43,373 nucleotides of DNA from Hypsibius dujardini (lineage: Eukaryota > Tardigrada > Eutardigrada > Parachela > Hypsibiidae): contig LRSR01001946.1 of NCBI GenBank assembly GCA_001579985.1, forward strand, positions 1 to 43,373. The letters run 5' to 3'. How positions within the stretch are numbered: position 1 is the first letter of the stretch; each line of letters starts with the position of its first letter. The notes under the pieces were generated by a model. That model saw nothing but the letters and a program-made list of their open reading frames with translations. It had not been told where the DNA came from and did not search any database. This document shows positions 1 to 10,924 of this stretch, piece after piece. The position numbers were made by a program, and so were the translations under genes.

Positions 1-1
1 G

Positions 2-79
2 GTTACTTGTCCACGATGTGGGTCGCGCGTCTGTGCATACTGCGCAATCAAGCAGCGTCTAGTGCGATGTCAGACATAA
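2..79 (+). CDS. Possible 3' end of a zinc-ribbon-like protein (partial)
   Basis: From base 2 a frame runs open to a TAA at 77-79 and reads about 25 residues with a tight CPRCGSRVCAYC pattern, that is C-x2-C-x4-C-x2-C, followed by a short basic tail. Paired CxxC knuckles are typical of zinc ribbons and of RING-between-RING modules. The rest of the gene lies left of the window, so the family cannot be named. No clear polyadenylation signal was found just downstream. The cysteine spacing is seen directly; that it is coding is inference from a very short stretch. Confidence 0.3.
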   Translation, partial: VTCPRCGSRVCAYCAIKQRLVRCQT

Positions 80-3000
80 AAAGACGATCCAGGGGTCCTA
101 AACGTTGCACCATGGTACAAAGGATATTAGGTTAGTATAATTGCTTGTTCCTCGGTTGCAAGAGTGCCAGCCTAAACCAATGGCCACAACATCGTATTCG
201 GGTTCAAAGGATATTACGTCAGTATGTTGTTTATTCGTGTCGACATGTTCTTTAAAGGACTGTCTCCAGACGAATTTCAGTTTGTTATAAAAACTTTCTG
301 AATCACTTTTCATTTCCAAATGTCAAAGTATAACTGCAATCGTATGCGTAATGCGTGAATCGTAGGATCTACTGGACGTTCCACCCAAATAACGGCATTC
401 GCAGCTCACGTTATGACAGTTCGGACGTGCAAGTGGTGGTTGGGAAGAACTCGCTCTTGCCGCCCTATGGTAAGTCCTAAACACTTGTTAAGAAGTTCTG
501 TCGCGTGTGTCCTTAAGGGGAATCCCGTGTTTGGTTTTGCTCCCAAAACTTGACCGGTCTGCTGAACATGTTTGCAAACAGCAAACGCTTTCGTTACTAA
601 AAAGCATTATAATAATATGTTTAAAAAAAGCGTGTTTAATAATGCGTCGGTTTGGAATAAACTTTAAGAACATTTTGGAAAAGTCACATGCGACACTGTT
701 CTGATGGTATTTTTGGACACCCTTTTGAGAACTTTTAACTTTCTAGAGAACTAGTACCAACTGAACGAGTACAAAATTAAGTTGTTCACGTCAACTTTGT
801 AAGCTGCGGTTCTCAAAAAAGTGTCCAAAGGGGATGGCGGGTCACTTCTGACAGCTGCTCATTTGTCTGTAGAAGGCATCTCAAAGTTCGGCCTGAATAT
901 CAATTTCCTTTTCCCGAAACAATTTTTGGATTACGACCATTCTTACAGATTCCAAAATCACTGTCGAATCAACACTGGCGGTGCATTCTGTCCGTGGATA
1001 AGATTTGGCATCACCAGTTAATTATGGACGTTAAAGGCTTCAAATTATACTTAGCTTCAGTTATAGTATATGGATGACATTACAAAATACTGAAAACTGA
1101 AAAAATATCACAAAATATAAACATTTTCAATAGTCCAAAAAACCGTACAAAATTATTGTACATTTTGCATAATAAAATGCAAAAATTAACTGTCGAGAAG
1201 AGTAATGTTCAGCATTTTTCACCCTAAAATCTTAAAATCAGTTGTATAGTCAAAACATATGAAAAAGTATTTTTCTCAATTTAGAATCACATATGAAAGG
1301 AAAAAATGACGAAGTGAGCTTATCGCATTTAATGCAAGGATAAAGAAACGTATAATATGTCGGTTAAATTGAAAGATAATCTTAGTATAAACTTATTGAT
1401 CTTTTTATGTTTTCGTTAAGGAAAATCTACTGGTATCTGCCGCGCTCCAATCAAAGCATCGCTGATGATCAGTGGCGTATTCGGCCCGCAGGTACAGAGG
1501 TTATCGACAGTTGTACCCCGAACCGGATAACTCATTTAACAAGGGTAGCCTTGTGGTTGGGGCAGAGAATCCTGACTAGCCAGCCCTTACTACAGGGGTC
1601 ACCACGAACATTGAATAGTTTTCAAGCGGTGACCACGCAAACTGAGCGCAACTGACGCTAATCTCACAAATGACAAAAACGCCACACCTGAAGCCTCAAT
1701 TAAGTTTATGATAAAAACTGATTTTTAATCTCACGCAGGAAGCCTTCCTGGGGTCGTTGACTAAAAATTGTTAACACGGGCTCAGTGGGTTGATTGCTTC
1801 ATTACTTAATTGTGTTAGTGAATCCTTTGAAATTCTGCCTTTCCATCAAGTGATTCTAGAGGCAGTGTAGCAAACAAAGTAACCCTAAAAGGATAAATCA
1901 TAAAATATTTGCTTTCTATTAAACTCAAAATGTTGTAGGGGCGGAACTAAAACGATGTTAATGTGTAGAAAGTACTTGTTTTCGCACTTTTGCGCGAATT
2001 ATTTTTTCTCAAAAATTTCCTGCTGCATTTCAAGAACCGATAGAACGTGGTTTTTATAGAGAAACTATGTCATGATAACTTACAATGAGCGGTTTTTTGT
2101 TTAAGCTCCAAACACGATTGGCGGAACTGAAGTTCGTAGTATACTTTTCGGCTTAAGTTGGCGGGTACAAAAGTACCACTTTCAGGACAAAATTCCTCAA
2201 AAGCTCAAATATTGTCAGATTCGTTTCAAATTAACTTTTAGCTAATCTTAACTTACTGCCCTCCTTGCCACTAAAATTAATTTTTATTTTCCCACACTCA
2301 CGGATGTTGGAGGGAGTAACAAATAGAATTCAATAATCGTGGAGACCCCTGTAATTCTTAATCGTTATTATTTTTCAATCAAATTCAACGCCTATTTAAC
2401 ATGTTGATTTAGTTATTGTCATCTTTACTTGGGGATCAGAGGGCGGGCCACAATAGATTAAGGCCAGAGCCGAAGCTATATTAGAAATATTAAAATATTG
2501 CGACCGAAATGTTTTACATTTTTTTTAAACACAAAATATTTTGAAATTGGAAGCTAATTAATTTCATTCTCAAACAAATTGGCGCAGCCAAAATAGCCTT
2601 GAATGAAATTTCCGAATAAATATTTAACTAATGTCTCTGTGGGTCTTTGCGTTTCTCCACTTTTTTCTATTATTGTACGCACTATAATAATTTAGCATTC
2701 ATTATGGAGAAACGTCTTTCGGAAGCCTCAACTGAAACTAGCCATAGCTTCGCCCCCTGGCATCCAAAAAATGATTCTGCTGATGTCAATCGATTCAAAT
2801 AAATTGAAATTGAACGAAATGTGTGGCAAAACTAATGCAGGCGCGGCGCAGACTAAATAAAAACTTATTCAAGATAAATATTAGTTTGCTCGTTTGATAC
2901 CAGGCTCGGGTTGGCTTCTTTACTGGGCGCTATCAGCAGAGTGATGCGGAAATTTTGCAAACCCAGCTGAAGAAATATTTTTTTACGACCGCGTCACGCA

Positions 3001-4353
3001 CGAATATTTTAGTATTTTATCAAGCCCATGTTAACAGTTCAGAAATAAATATCCCCAACAATGCCCAACACAGTGTAAAAATGATTAAAAATAGTTATTC
3101 GGCCAGGAGGAAACTAAAGCCTCTAATCTTCGGCTAAATATTCAATTGAAGGCCGAAATGCTTCTTGAATCAAGATGCTCTGACCTTGGCTCATCAGACA
3201 CAAACACAAACCACATACACAGGCATATATGCAAAAATTGGTTTAGACACATGCCACATACTTGCATATATAGGCATAGATATTCGTATTGACATAACAT
3301 TAGAGATACAAGTGAAGCTTCGGCTTCCGGCCGCCAACTTTTGAAGGGTTCTTGAAGACTGTCTAATTAATAGCTACAATTCAGGACTTACTGTATTGTT
3401 CGCCTGTTTGCCATTCTCGTAGTTGGTCTAGTTTGCGATCTCAGTCTCCTCATCCGTCTGACTTCGTCTCCGTCTCCATATTCGGTCAGTCTCTGTCTGT
3501 TTTTATCATAACATTCGTTTCCGTCGTCGTTTCGGTCTGGATCTCGGTCTCGGTCACGTGTTTTGTACCTATCTCTACCTTGTTCTCAGTCTCGGTTTCG
3601 ACGTCGGCCTTGGTCTCAGTCAGCCTGCCTGCCTGAGATCATTTCTAGAGACAGTAAAATCGGCCGACTCTTTTGTTTTATCTGTGTTTGTGTCCATTTA
3701 ACTAGCCGTCGTTGGGAGGCTGTCAATAATGAGCAGGCGGACTGTGAATCCAGTTACACAAATTGAGTTTCTTCTACCACGCAGTTAAACACGTTTTCTT
3801 CCGTTTTGTTGATAAAGTCTCAAGATTCTGAACAGTGCGTAATTAATGAACCCACTAATGTTGAACCGGAAAGTATAAACGGCCTGAAAAAAAATAGCCA
3901 AAATGATGCAGTTTATGTAGGGACTCATTTTAGGAATTGAATACTCACGATACAATATATTGAGGGAACTTTTCAACAACTCACAGCACTGCAGTATTGA
4001 CTCATACATGACATAAGCATTTCAACTGGGAAAGAATTATTGACAAGAACTGGCCCTGTGAATCACGTCTCAGCGATAACAAATGGTTAGGGCTGATTAT
4101 CTCGGTATTTCTCGAGCTGCACAACGGTTCTCAATACTAGACTTTGGACGGAGAATGCAACAAAGCAGACTAGACAAACACTGCAAAGTGGAGAGCCTCT
4201 CCCATTTAGTAAATTCTTTAGGCATTGCGGTGATGCGGCCAGAGGCGTTAAGGCCCTAAACACATTACCAGAAATTTATGCTTTCTGAAGTTATCCACAT
4301 TGCACCTGCGTTGATTCAAAAGTTTACTACCTTTTTTTCCGTAAATTGGTAAG
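80..4353. other. Gene-poor spacer
   Basis: No gene can be supported here. Short open frames on both strands (for example 1407-1655) show no recognisable motif. The stretch is AT-rich, has a CA/CATA-rich low-complexity patch around 3195-3300, and has the decayed GTCTCG array listed separately at 3430-3640. Confidence 0.5.
3430..3640. repeat. Degenerate GTCTCG/GTCTCC simple repeat
   Basis: About 200 bases are dominated by variants of the hexamers GTCTCC, GTCTCG and GGTCTC, ending in two GCCT units. The open frames across it are repeat artefacts rich in Ser and Val, not a gene. It is one of several CTGTC/GTCTC-type low-complexity tracts in the window. Confidence 0.75.
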
Positions 4354-5319
4354 ATGTCAGGCTACCGTCATGGGGCCTTTATTCTCCTCGGTCTGCCTGA
4401 AACATCGTCCAGAAATGATGTGAATCGCCGATTCCGTGAAATGCAGTTGAAATACCATCCCGACAAGCAATCCGGGCAATCCGAAGTCCAAAAACAGGAA
4501 AACCTGGAGTTATCAAAATCCATTAATATGGCGCGAGATCAATGCTTGGAATTCATCACTCAAAGGGAGGCCAATCACATTCGACAACGCAGCACCGCAT
4601 TTCAGCCCAGCAGGCCAACCCCATCCGACTTCGAAGCGGAACGCAGAAACAATAATAATAACAACGAGCCTCCTCTTCCCCGTCATGACCCTGCAGGAAT
4701 GAACCACAAGGAATACAGCAACCAACAAAAATCCGTCCTGGGTCTTATATTATTCCTTTCTGTACTCATAATTATTGGTTTAATTATGTACGGTCTATTT
4801 GCACTGTCGGGTCTCCCATTAGTGCCCGAGCCCTATGGCATGCCCAAGCCTAATAGCAAGCCCAAGCCCAATAGCAAGCCCTCGTCTCATCGGAATCATC
4901 AGCCAGCCAACAATAGGGAGCAAACGTTAGAAGCTAACGACCCGAGGGATCGGAAACTTTACAAATACACCGAACGAACCGTAATCTTGACTGAAACCAA
5001 CTCCGACACCGCTCAACTGCGCATTACGACGACGTCGTATCTGTTTGTGGACCAAGCCAAGGGTTGGAAGAAGGTCGACACGAAAATAATACAAGGCGAC
5101 CGAGTTGTCTTCCGGACAGTAAATCGGACAAAGGAAATATACGTTCCAAGCACCTTTCACTTTGAACTGATTGAGGAAGTAACTACCACTCATCTCGAAC
5201 ACTCTTATAACATTGCTTGGACGATAATAAGGACAACGATTGCGCGACCAGGAGAGTCTACAAGAACTACCGAGTCGGTCTACCGTGATGGAAAACTGCA
5301 AACCTCAAAAGCCGTATAA
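4354..5319 (+). CDS. Membrane-anchored J-domain (DnaJ-like) protein
   Basis: A single uninterrupted frame encodes 321 residues. Residues 6-70 form an N-terminal J domain with the HPD tripeptide at 35-37 inside the motif KYHPDKQ; this tripeptide is what J proteins use to stimulate Hsp70 ATPase. There is no G/F-rich or zinc domain, so it is a class C (type III) J protein. A basic, Asn-rich linker (six Asn at 99-104) leads to one hydrophobic helix at about 128-151 (LGLILFLSVLIIIGLIMYGL). A Pro-Lys-Asn-Ser tandem (PKPNSK) follows at about 164-178, then a Thr-rich C-terminal domain of some 120 residues that I do not recognise. No signal peptide is seen. The J domain and helix are seen directly; recruitment of Hsp70 to a membrane is inferred from the family. 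The first ATG follows the AT-rich 5' flank and fits the J-domain start. Two overlapping AATAAA signals lie about 80 bases past the stop. Confidence 0.85.
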   Translation: MSGYRHGAFILLGLPETSSRNDVNRRFREMQLKYHPDKQSGQSEVQKQENLELSKSINMARDQCLEFITQREANHIRQRSTAFQPSRPTPSDFEAERRNNNNNNEPPLPRHDPAGMNHKEYSNQQKSVLGLILFLSVLIIIGLIMYGLFALSGLPLVPEPYGMPKPNSKPKPNSKPSSHRNHQPANNREQTLEANDPRDRKLYKYTERTVILTETNSDTAQLRITTTSYLFVDQAKGWKKVDTKIIQGDRVVFRTVNRTKEIYVPSTFHFELIEEVTTTHLEHSYNIAWTIIRTTIARPGESTRTTESVYRDGKLQTSKAV

Positions 5320-5401
5320 GGCACCGCTAACAGTAACCCTCTCTAGTGCTTTTTGAAATAGAGTTTAACTATCTGATTGAGCAATGAAATTTTTAGATGT
5401 A

Positions 5402-5411
5402 AATAAATAAA
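5402..5411 (+). terminator. Polyadenylation signal of the J-domain gene
   Basis: Two overlapping AATAAA hexamers (5402-5407 and 5406-5411) sit 83 bases after the stop codon of the J-protein gene. This is a normal spacing for an animal 3' UTR. Confidence 0.6.
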
Positions 5412-6566
5412 AAGTGTTGTACTTTCTCGCATTCACGGGTTGGCCGTTGCCCCCTTCCCACGAAGAACAGAAACAATTCGGCTCTTCGTATGTTAACAAC
5501 ATTATGGCGCTTCATGGATTCTTCTGACATATTTGTTCTTAACCCCTAAGGTATTTTATAATACGTTATCTCCGACTAATTCAAGCTGTGGTTTCGTCTC
5601 TTACCGGGCTATCGGGGAGAAATACGCTTGGCACCCATCCGAGATGACTTCAATCCGCTACCGTTGTCTCACGCATATTAGTATCGTCAAGCTCGGACTG
5701 TTGTTTTATTCATAAACCTAGCTTCTGCATATATTGAAGAACAGACAGGTTGGGAAGCTTGTTCGTGTCATACGTCAGAATTATAGTTAAAAACTCCATC
5801 ATTTCAGACAGAACTGCATGTCATTGATCTGGTGGGGAGTTTAAATGGCGATATGTATATTATTTCAGCGTTTCATTCGATTGTCAATTCGTCCATCCGT
5901 CTTCGGCTTTGTGCATTTCTGTCTGTTTGACCGTCTGTTTCTCTGTCAGACGGTCTGACCATCCCTGTTTTCGCAACTCATCTCTCCGTCTGTCGGTTCG
6001 CACGTCCATCTCTTCATTTCTTCGCTAAGCCTTCAGTTTATCTGATCCATCAATAGGTGCCAGTCTGGATATCGTGTATTTGTCTTTGAATATAGTGTAA
6101 CTTTTGTTTTCTATGATTACTCGTTTGCCTAACGTTGCTTTAAATGTTGAATTGCTTTTGAATTGGCAATGTCAGGATTACCTGATATAGGAACACGGAA
6201 GAAGAAAGACACAACATGTCTGCCTGCCAGACACACATTTTTCTCTTAGTTTATTGTTTATTCTCTATCGAGCACAGGCAGCAGCATTCCGGAAGATAAA
6301 GGATAGGAAGGTTAAATATTTAAATGATTTGGATTTGTCAGTTGTTATCGTGGTTTTATATTATGCGCCATTTCTGTTTGGCTTTCTTCCAGCTATAATT
6401 TTTTACTTTCAAACAGATCTCGGTGTTCCACTTTCATGAAGAGTTTCTTTGTTCTCATGAAAGCCATAACAAATAATTGCAACCACGAGGACTCCCCGTG
6501 AGGTCGTGAGATTTCCCTGGATGGAGCCCATCCAAAGTTTTTCACGGTGACGGTCGATACAGGAAA
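5412..6566. other. Spacer with CTGT-type low-complexity patch
   Basis: No gene is supported. About 5880-6010 is a decayed pyrimidine-rich tract of CTGT, GTCTG and CCATC units. The part from about 6490 already carries CCATCCAAA and GTGAGA motifs like those in the element that follows. Confidence 0.4.
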
Positions 6567-7273
6567 GGGCCGTTTATAGTTTGGAAGAAATCCTCTCATG
6601 AGAGGAAAAACCTTTCATCCAGCGTAAAATCGCCCGACTATAAACAGCTCGTCCAATTTTGAGAATCTCACGAACTATAAACAGGGTCGTGAGATCGAAT
6701 GTGAGATCTCAAATGCGATTGCGTACGCGATCCTTTTCAAATCGCTCAGCCGAGTGATTTTCGTGCGATCTCCTTGATTTCCATACAAACCAGTACATTC
6801 CAATCACCATCCATTTTGAAATCCATTCGTTTTTTATCTTTAGCAACCAATTACCGATCTTTATTCGAAAAGATATTTTTCTCTTTTGATGCGATATGTT
6901 TTTGATTCTTGGATCATATGATTTTGGTGTGGCTGAGCATCAAAAGACAAAATTTCCAGGTATATGGAAAACAGTGTTGTTACTCAAGTAATTACAAAAT
7001 TGAATATTTAAGAAATATTTATTGCCGAATAATAATAAAAAATACCAACGAAATTGTTATAGAAGGTTGATTTTTTCACAGGAACGGGATTTCTTTTAGT
7101 GTCTCACGTGCGATCCAGCCAATACTGTTTATACTAAATTACTTGATTCCAAACAAAACAACGCTCATACAAACGTGAGACCTGCAGTGAGAACGTCTGC
7201 GCCAAAATAAGCTTGTATTCGCACATCTCATCTCACGTCTCATCCAGTCGCCCATCCAAACTATAACGACGCC
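6567..7273. mobile_element. Candidate non-autonomous DNA transposon remnant
   Basis: The left end (6567-6585) and the inverted right end (7255-7273) share the 12-base core TTATAGTTTGGA, each preceded by GG and a short variable stretch. Inside both ends are repeated ACTATAAACAG and CTCACG/CGTGAG motifs (6620-6710 and 7100-7245), an arrangement like subterminal transposase-binding repeats. No transposase frame is present. The exact borders are uncertain: similar motifs occur from about 6500, and no clean target duplication was found. Superfamily not assigned. Confidence 0.4.
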
Positions 7274-7516
7274 TAAACTGTCTGTGATATAATTGTCCAC
7301 GTGTTTCGAGGTAGTGTATCACACATTTTGTAACGAACGACGAAAATCATATTGCTTTTGAATGAGAATTTCTAATTGCATTTGGCGCCGGCGCCGAAAT
7401 ACGAACATTTATTTCATAGGCGTGGCTCTGAAATTGTTATTATTCAGAATTTCAAAGTTGGGGAAACAATGCATAAAAATGACCGAAAGTCACATCAACG
7501 TGAGCACCCACCAAAA

Positions 7517-7587
7517 CAGAGTACAGTAGTGCTCATAAATATGCCAGGCTGTCCACACAATGCAGAGTACGGTAATGCTCATAAATA
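7517..7587. repeat. Two-copy short tandem duplication
   Basis: The roughly 24-base unit CAGAGTACAGTAGTGCTCAT plus AAAT occurs at about 7517-7541 and again, with small changes, at about 7562-7587. No gene association is visible. Confidence 0.5.
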
Positions 7588-7857
7588 GATCAGAGCTTAG
7601 TTCAGTACGAGATTAAGGCCGTTGACCAGGCGTTGACCAGGCGGTTTTAGAAATCGTAACTTAACCAGGCCGGCAGGCCAGCAGGTGGCGCAAAAGTCGT
7701 TTTTACGAAGGCTACCCAGGGAGATGGAACCGAAGTGGCGCCTCTACCGGACTGCTTGCACACTTCTCCATTGAGATTCTTTCCTTCCTTTTTTGGACCC
7801 AAATTCAAACTGTGAGGCTTAGCAACAAACTAAAATTATCAACGCTACACGCGCGTA

Positions 7858-8137
7858 CTTGGCTTTGTCCAATCTGCACGATCTTGAGCTTCTTGAGAAG
7901 CTTTCAAAAAATGTTTAAGACAAATGCAACAGATTTTTCATCATGGTTGCGGTTCAGAAGTTGTAGGGTGTGGACCTCAGAAAACTGGGATATTTGAGAT
8001 GGGATGAACTTTTTTTCGAGGTCTACATTCTACAATTTCTGAACCGCAAACATGATGAAAAATCTGTTGCATTTGTCTTAAGCATTTTTTGAGAGCTTTT
8101 CAAGAAGCTCAAGATCGTGCAGATCGGACAAGATTTG
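7858..8137. mobile_element. Foldback (long inverted repeat) element
   Basis: Two arms of about 125 bases, 7858-7984 and 8012-8137, are inverted copies with roughly 90 percent identity by eye; both contain, in arm orientation, CACGATCTTGAGCTTCTTGA and ACAAATGCAACAGATTTTTC. They enclose a loop of under 30 bases. A transcript would fold into a long, nearly perfect hairpin. There is no coding sequence inside. It could be a foldback-type MITE or a template for small RNAs; the sequence alone does not decide. Confidence 0.8.
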
Positions 8138-8299
8138 TCATTCAAGGTATCTTAAAGTGTCGCTAACGGGAAGAATTATTCAATGGTGACGTCACTGCAG
8201 TTTTTTCAAATTTCGAAAACGGCAAAAAGAACAAATGCAACAAATGGGGACCTGCGAAGATTTTCTGGACGATTCAAAGCGCCGGGTTGCCCTTAAACC

Positions 8300-8707
8300 T
8301 TATTTAAAAGCGTTGGGTATACTATTTACTTTATTTTTACATAAATGACTGATGTTAACAAATTGGTATTTGAAATAAAACATTACTTTAAAAGAGGGTT
8401 CGATCTTGTGAATAACTCCATTAATACCAAGACTTCTTGTCAAATCTAGAGAAATAGAATGTGGATATACATTTATCAAGCCCATTGCGGGTATCACAGG
8501 GCGGCTCGCAGTTTTTCTGGCCAACCGACACAGCGTGTTACAGCACGACCAGCAGGGTGTTACTGCAGTGTACGGTGTCTGGTGACTGATTCCACAATTG
8601 AACTCTTCCATGCGTTTAACGAACTTAAAGCATAACATCGCGTGACTTTTAAGGCGCGGCAGTGGGAAAATAATCTCATATTCACGCGGCACGGCATCAA
8701 GCGGCAT
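8300..8707 (-). CDS. Hypothetical ORF, 135 residues
   Basis: A single frame from ATG to stop with no recognised domain. The first half is less AT-rich than its surroundings and has a Cys-rich patch (CWSCCNTLC near residue 53). There is no clear splice context, no polyadenylation signal nearby and no recognisable relatives. It may be an old coding relic or chance; kept because it is the longest frame in the 5.3-9.9 kb spacer. Confidence 0.2.
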   Translation of the reverse strand: MPLDAVPREYEIIFPLPRLKSHAMLCFKFVKRMEEFNCGISHQTPYTAVTPCWSCCNTLCRLARKTASRPVIPAMGLINVYPHSISLDLTRSLGINGVIHKIEPSFKVMFYFKYQFVNISHLCKNKVNSIPNAFK

Positions 8708-9268
8708 TCAAAGAACTAAATTCAAAGGCACCACCGCCCGAAATTTCGGAGCAGTTTGGCAAGAGGTTGCAAACTAATGTGTTTTTAATTACTGTAGGAA
8801 ATACAAGAATATAGATCTGTAACAGCGGTGATTGATAAAGAATTCTGATTAAGCAACAATAAATGGCAGGAATAATCAACAAAACCCATCAATACCCACA
8901 ATAATCCACATCAATACAAGATAATAATAATGGATGAAAATATTAAATTCTGACCATAAGCGGAGTGACGCGGCGGCGCGGCAATCGTGCTTTAAATGAA
9001 CTGTACATATAAATCAAGGTGGCATAGTACAGGATTAGGGATGCCGTCTGCAGAGTGGAGCTCAAGTGTACATCCTGGAAGCACATCCTTTTTCTTTTTT
9101 ATGCGTTTTGGCTTCTCCTCCGCGTTTTGGCTTTTTTTGCTAGGCCTAATGCTAGCTTTATTTGCTAGGCTAGGCTAAATGCAGACAGCGCAACTGCACG
9201 GTAGCGTGAAATTTTTCTTAGCAGATAACCAGGGTAGCTGCGAATTAATTGCGAGTAGCTTGCGGTCG

Positions 9269-9340
9269 AGTCCATTGCTCTACAGAAGAGTTATCCAGCC
9301 AAGTTGAACCGATTTTATAGTGTCCTTCTTTAATTGATTC
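9269..9340 (+). pseudogene. Short inverted relic of the neighbouring orphan gene
   Basis: On the plus strand, about 9280-9315 reads LQKSYPAKLNRF, bounded by stops. The last exon of the minus-strand orphan gene reads IQKGYPAKLSRY (about 10100-10066). The DNA match covers roughly 35 bases with few differences, too long for chance. So a piece of that gene, or of a repeat family shared with it, was copied here in opposite orientation and has decayed. Similarity outside this core was not seen. Confidence 0.45.
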
Positions 9341-9947
9341 ACAGTGATTTTGATTGATCCACACTGTTTTGTTTCCGCAAATTTGTTTACATTCAAATCC
9401 CATCCGTTGTGTGCTCCCGTGGTGTATTTTCTTTTTCAAGCCTTTATTACCGAACATATGCTTCTGAGCACTAGAATAGGATTTTTGCTGTTTTATTCCA
9501 ACATTGTCAGCCTGAGGTCGAGCAGGGACCTGCCGCTCCTCGAAAAAAGAGCTCTGCAGAAGTGATGTTGCGCCTTGTGGTTCGTTCTTATATTTCCCGA
9601 TGCGACAACCATTATTTCTTTCTTTTCACGGATGCCCGGCTTGGTCTTCTGGTATCCGTGAAAGATTATTCAACACAAATTGCACTCGTAGGCGAACTAC
9701 TTGCTTTTCAGTCCACATGCATTAAAGATGGCGGCCTCGTTGTTTTTTACTTCCACCCCGTAGTCATATCAACATATTTTTTTCACTAACCCCAAAATGT
9801 ATTCGTTATTACAAAGCTATTTGCCATTTGTGAAGAAATTTTGAAGTCAAACGGAGGTATATTGGTTCTACTAAAAAAATAGCCCGTTTTGATTTTCTGA
9901 TAACATGCCCACCGTCATCTCAAATTCAGTTATTTTTTTAATTTCCA

Positions 9948-10924
9948 TCACTGATAAAAACATTTTGCCTTTAAAAAATGTCTTATCAATGGTTTTATCA
10001 ATCTCATGTTGCGGATGACTGCTGCAATTTCAGCTGAACGCACGATTTCAGAAAACTCGTACCGGCTCAACTTGGCTGGATAACCTTTCTGTATGTTTAA
10101 TGTCTGTTGAAGCAAGTGGCGACACTTTGGGTGACGAGATAAGCTGGCTAGTGACGAAAGCTGAAATGTGCCGACACCGCACCGAAAATCGTTAAGCAGT
10201 TCGTGGCGCTGGGCACCTGCCCAGGCATGGACCATCTGCTCAATCGGATCACCTAGGAAATTCCATGCAACTTGCGAATTCAACATTCTAAAATTTTTTT
10301 TGAAATTTCCGAGCAGTATCTTTTCATTCGTAGTCTTTTTTAGTTTTCCCATTCAAATTTTCAGTAATTGATACTTTAGAAAAGCAGTTTTTCGATAAAA
10401 TAAATCATACTGCTGGCGAGCTGGAAAAAATATACCAATTCCCCTCAAACACAAATTTCTTTTTTTTGTTTGAATTTTTACTTGATGCAACTGTTGGGGT
10501 CATCGCTCCCATTATCAATAACGCCCAATCCATCTCGACAGCGATTCGTCGGCAAAGCTTGTGGCATAAATATCAGTTTATTGTCGTCAACAAAAGCTGA
10601 TGGCCTCTTGAGGAAGCAATCATAAACAGGAAAGATTTCGGAGGTCTCTAAAAGGCTGTCTCTACGGTCTGTACCATGGAGTAACCAGAACCAAAATGGT
10701 CGGCTGTGAACGGAACATTATGTGTGCCATCAATGAGATCACGTTTCTGGTTGAAAATTGGAGATTGTATACTTCGGCGGCAGCGTTCGATGGTACGGAA
10801 GTCGTGATGGATTGCTTCTTGTGCAACCCTTGTGAGATATGGAACGACATTCACAACAAAAGCGTACCTCGTCACCGGGCACTATGACGTTGCAGTCCGC
10901 ACAGATATGTTCGCTGCCCGCCAT
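9948..10924 (-). CDS. Orphan three-exon gene with half-PHD zinc module
   Basis: Proposed exons (minus strand): 10924-10773, 10655-10482 and 10287-9948, giving 221 residues. Junctions are GAA|GTATAC to GACAG|CC, and CAA|GTAAAA to TTTTAG|AA; both introns interrupt codons at phase 2 and rejoin in frame. The N-terminus carries C8-x2-C11-x11-C23-x2-C26-x4-H31-x2-C34, which is the spacing of the first half of a PHD finger; the closing C-x2-C pair is absent. The second exon reads as ordinary globular protein (for example EIFPVYDCFLKRPSAF). The third is helical (AWNFLGDPIEQMVHAWAGAQ) and ends in a basic tail. Family not recognised. The start ATG has a purine-poor but ATGG context; an in-frame ATG 30 codons upstream exists. 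Alternatives are a decayed transposon protein or a longer gene with missed exons. Phase agreement is seen; expression is unknown. Confidence 0.5.

Noticed and set aside
4927-5301. 124-residue minus-strand frame
   Set aside because: Antisense shadow of the J-protein gene.
9245-9457. Minus-strand frame with CKQICGNK and STWLDNSS, vaguely like a transposase zinc region
   Set aside because: Similarity is only an impression, and the frame overlaps the plus-strand relic of the orphan gene.
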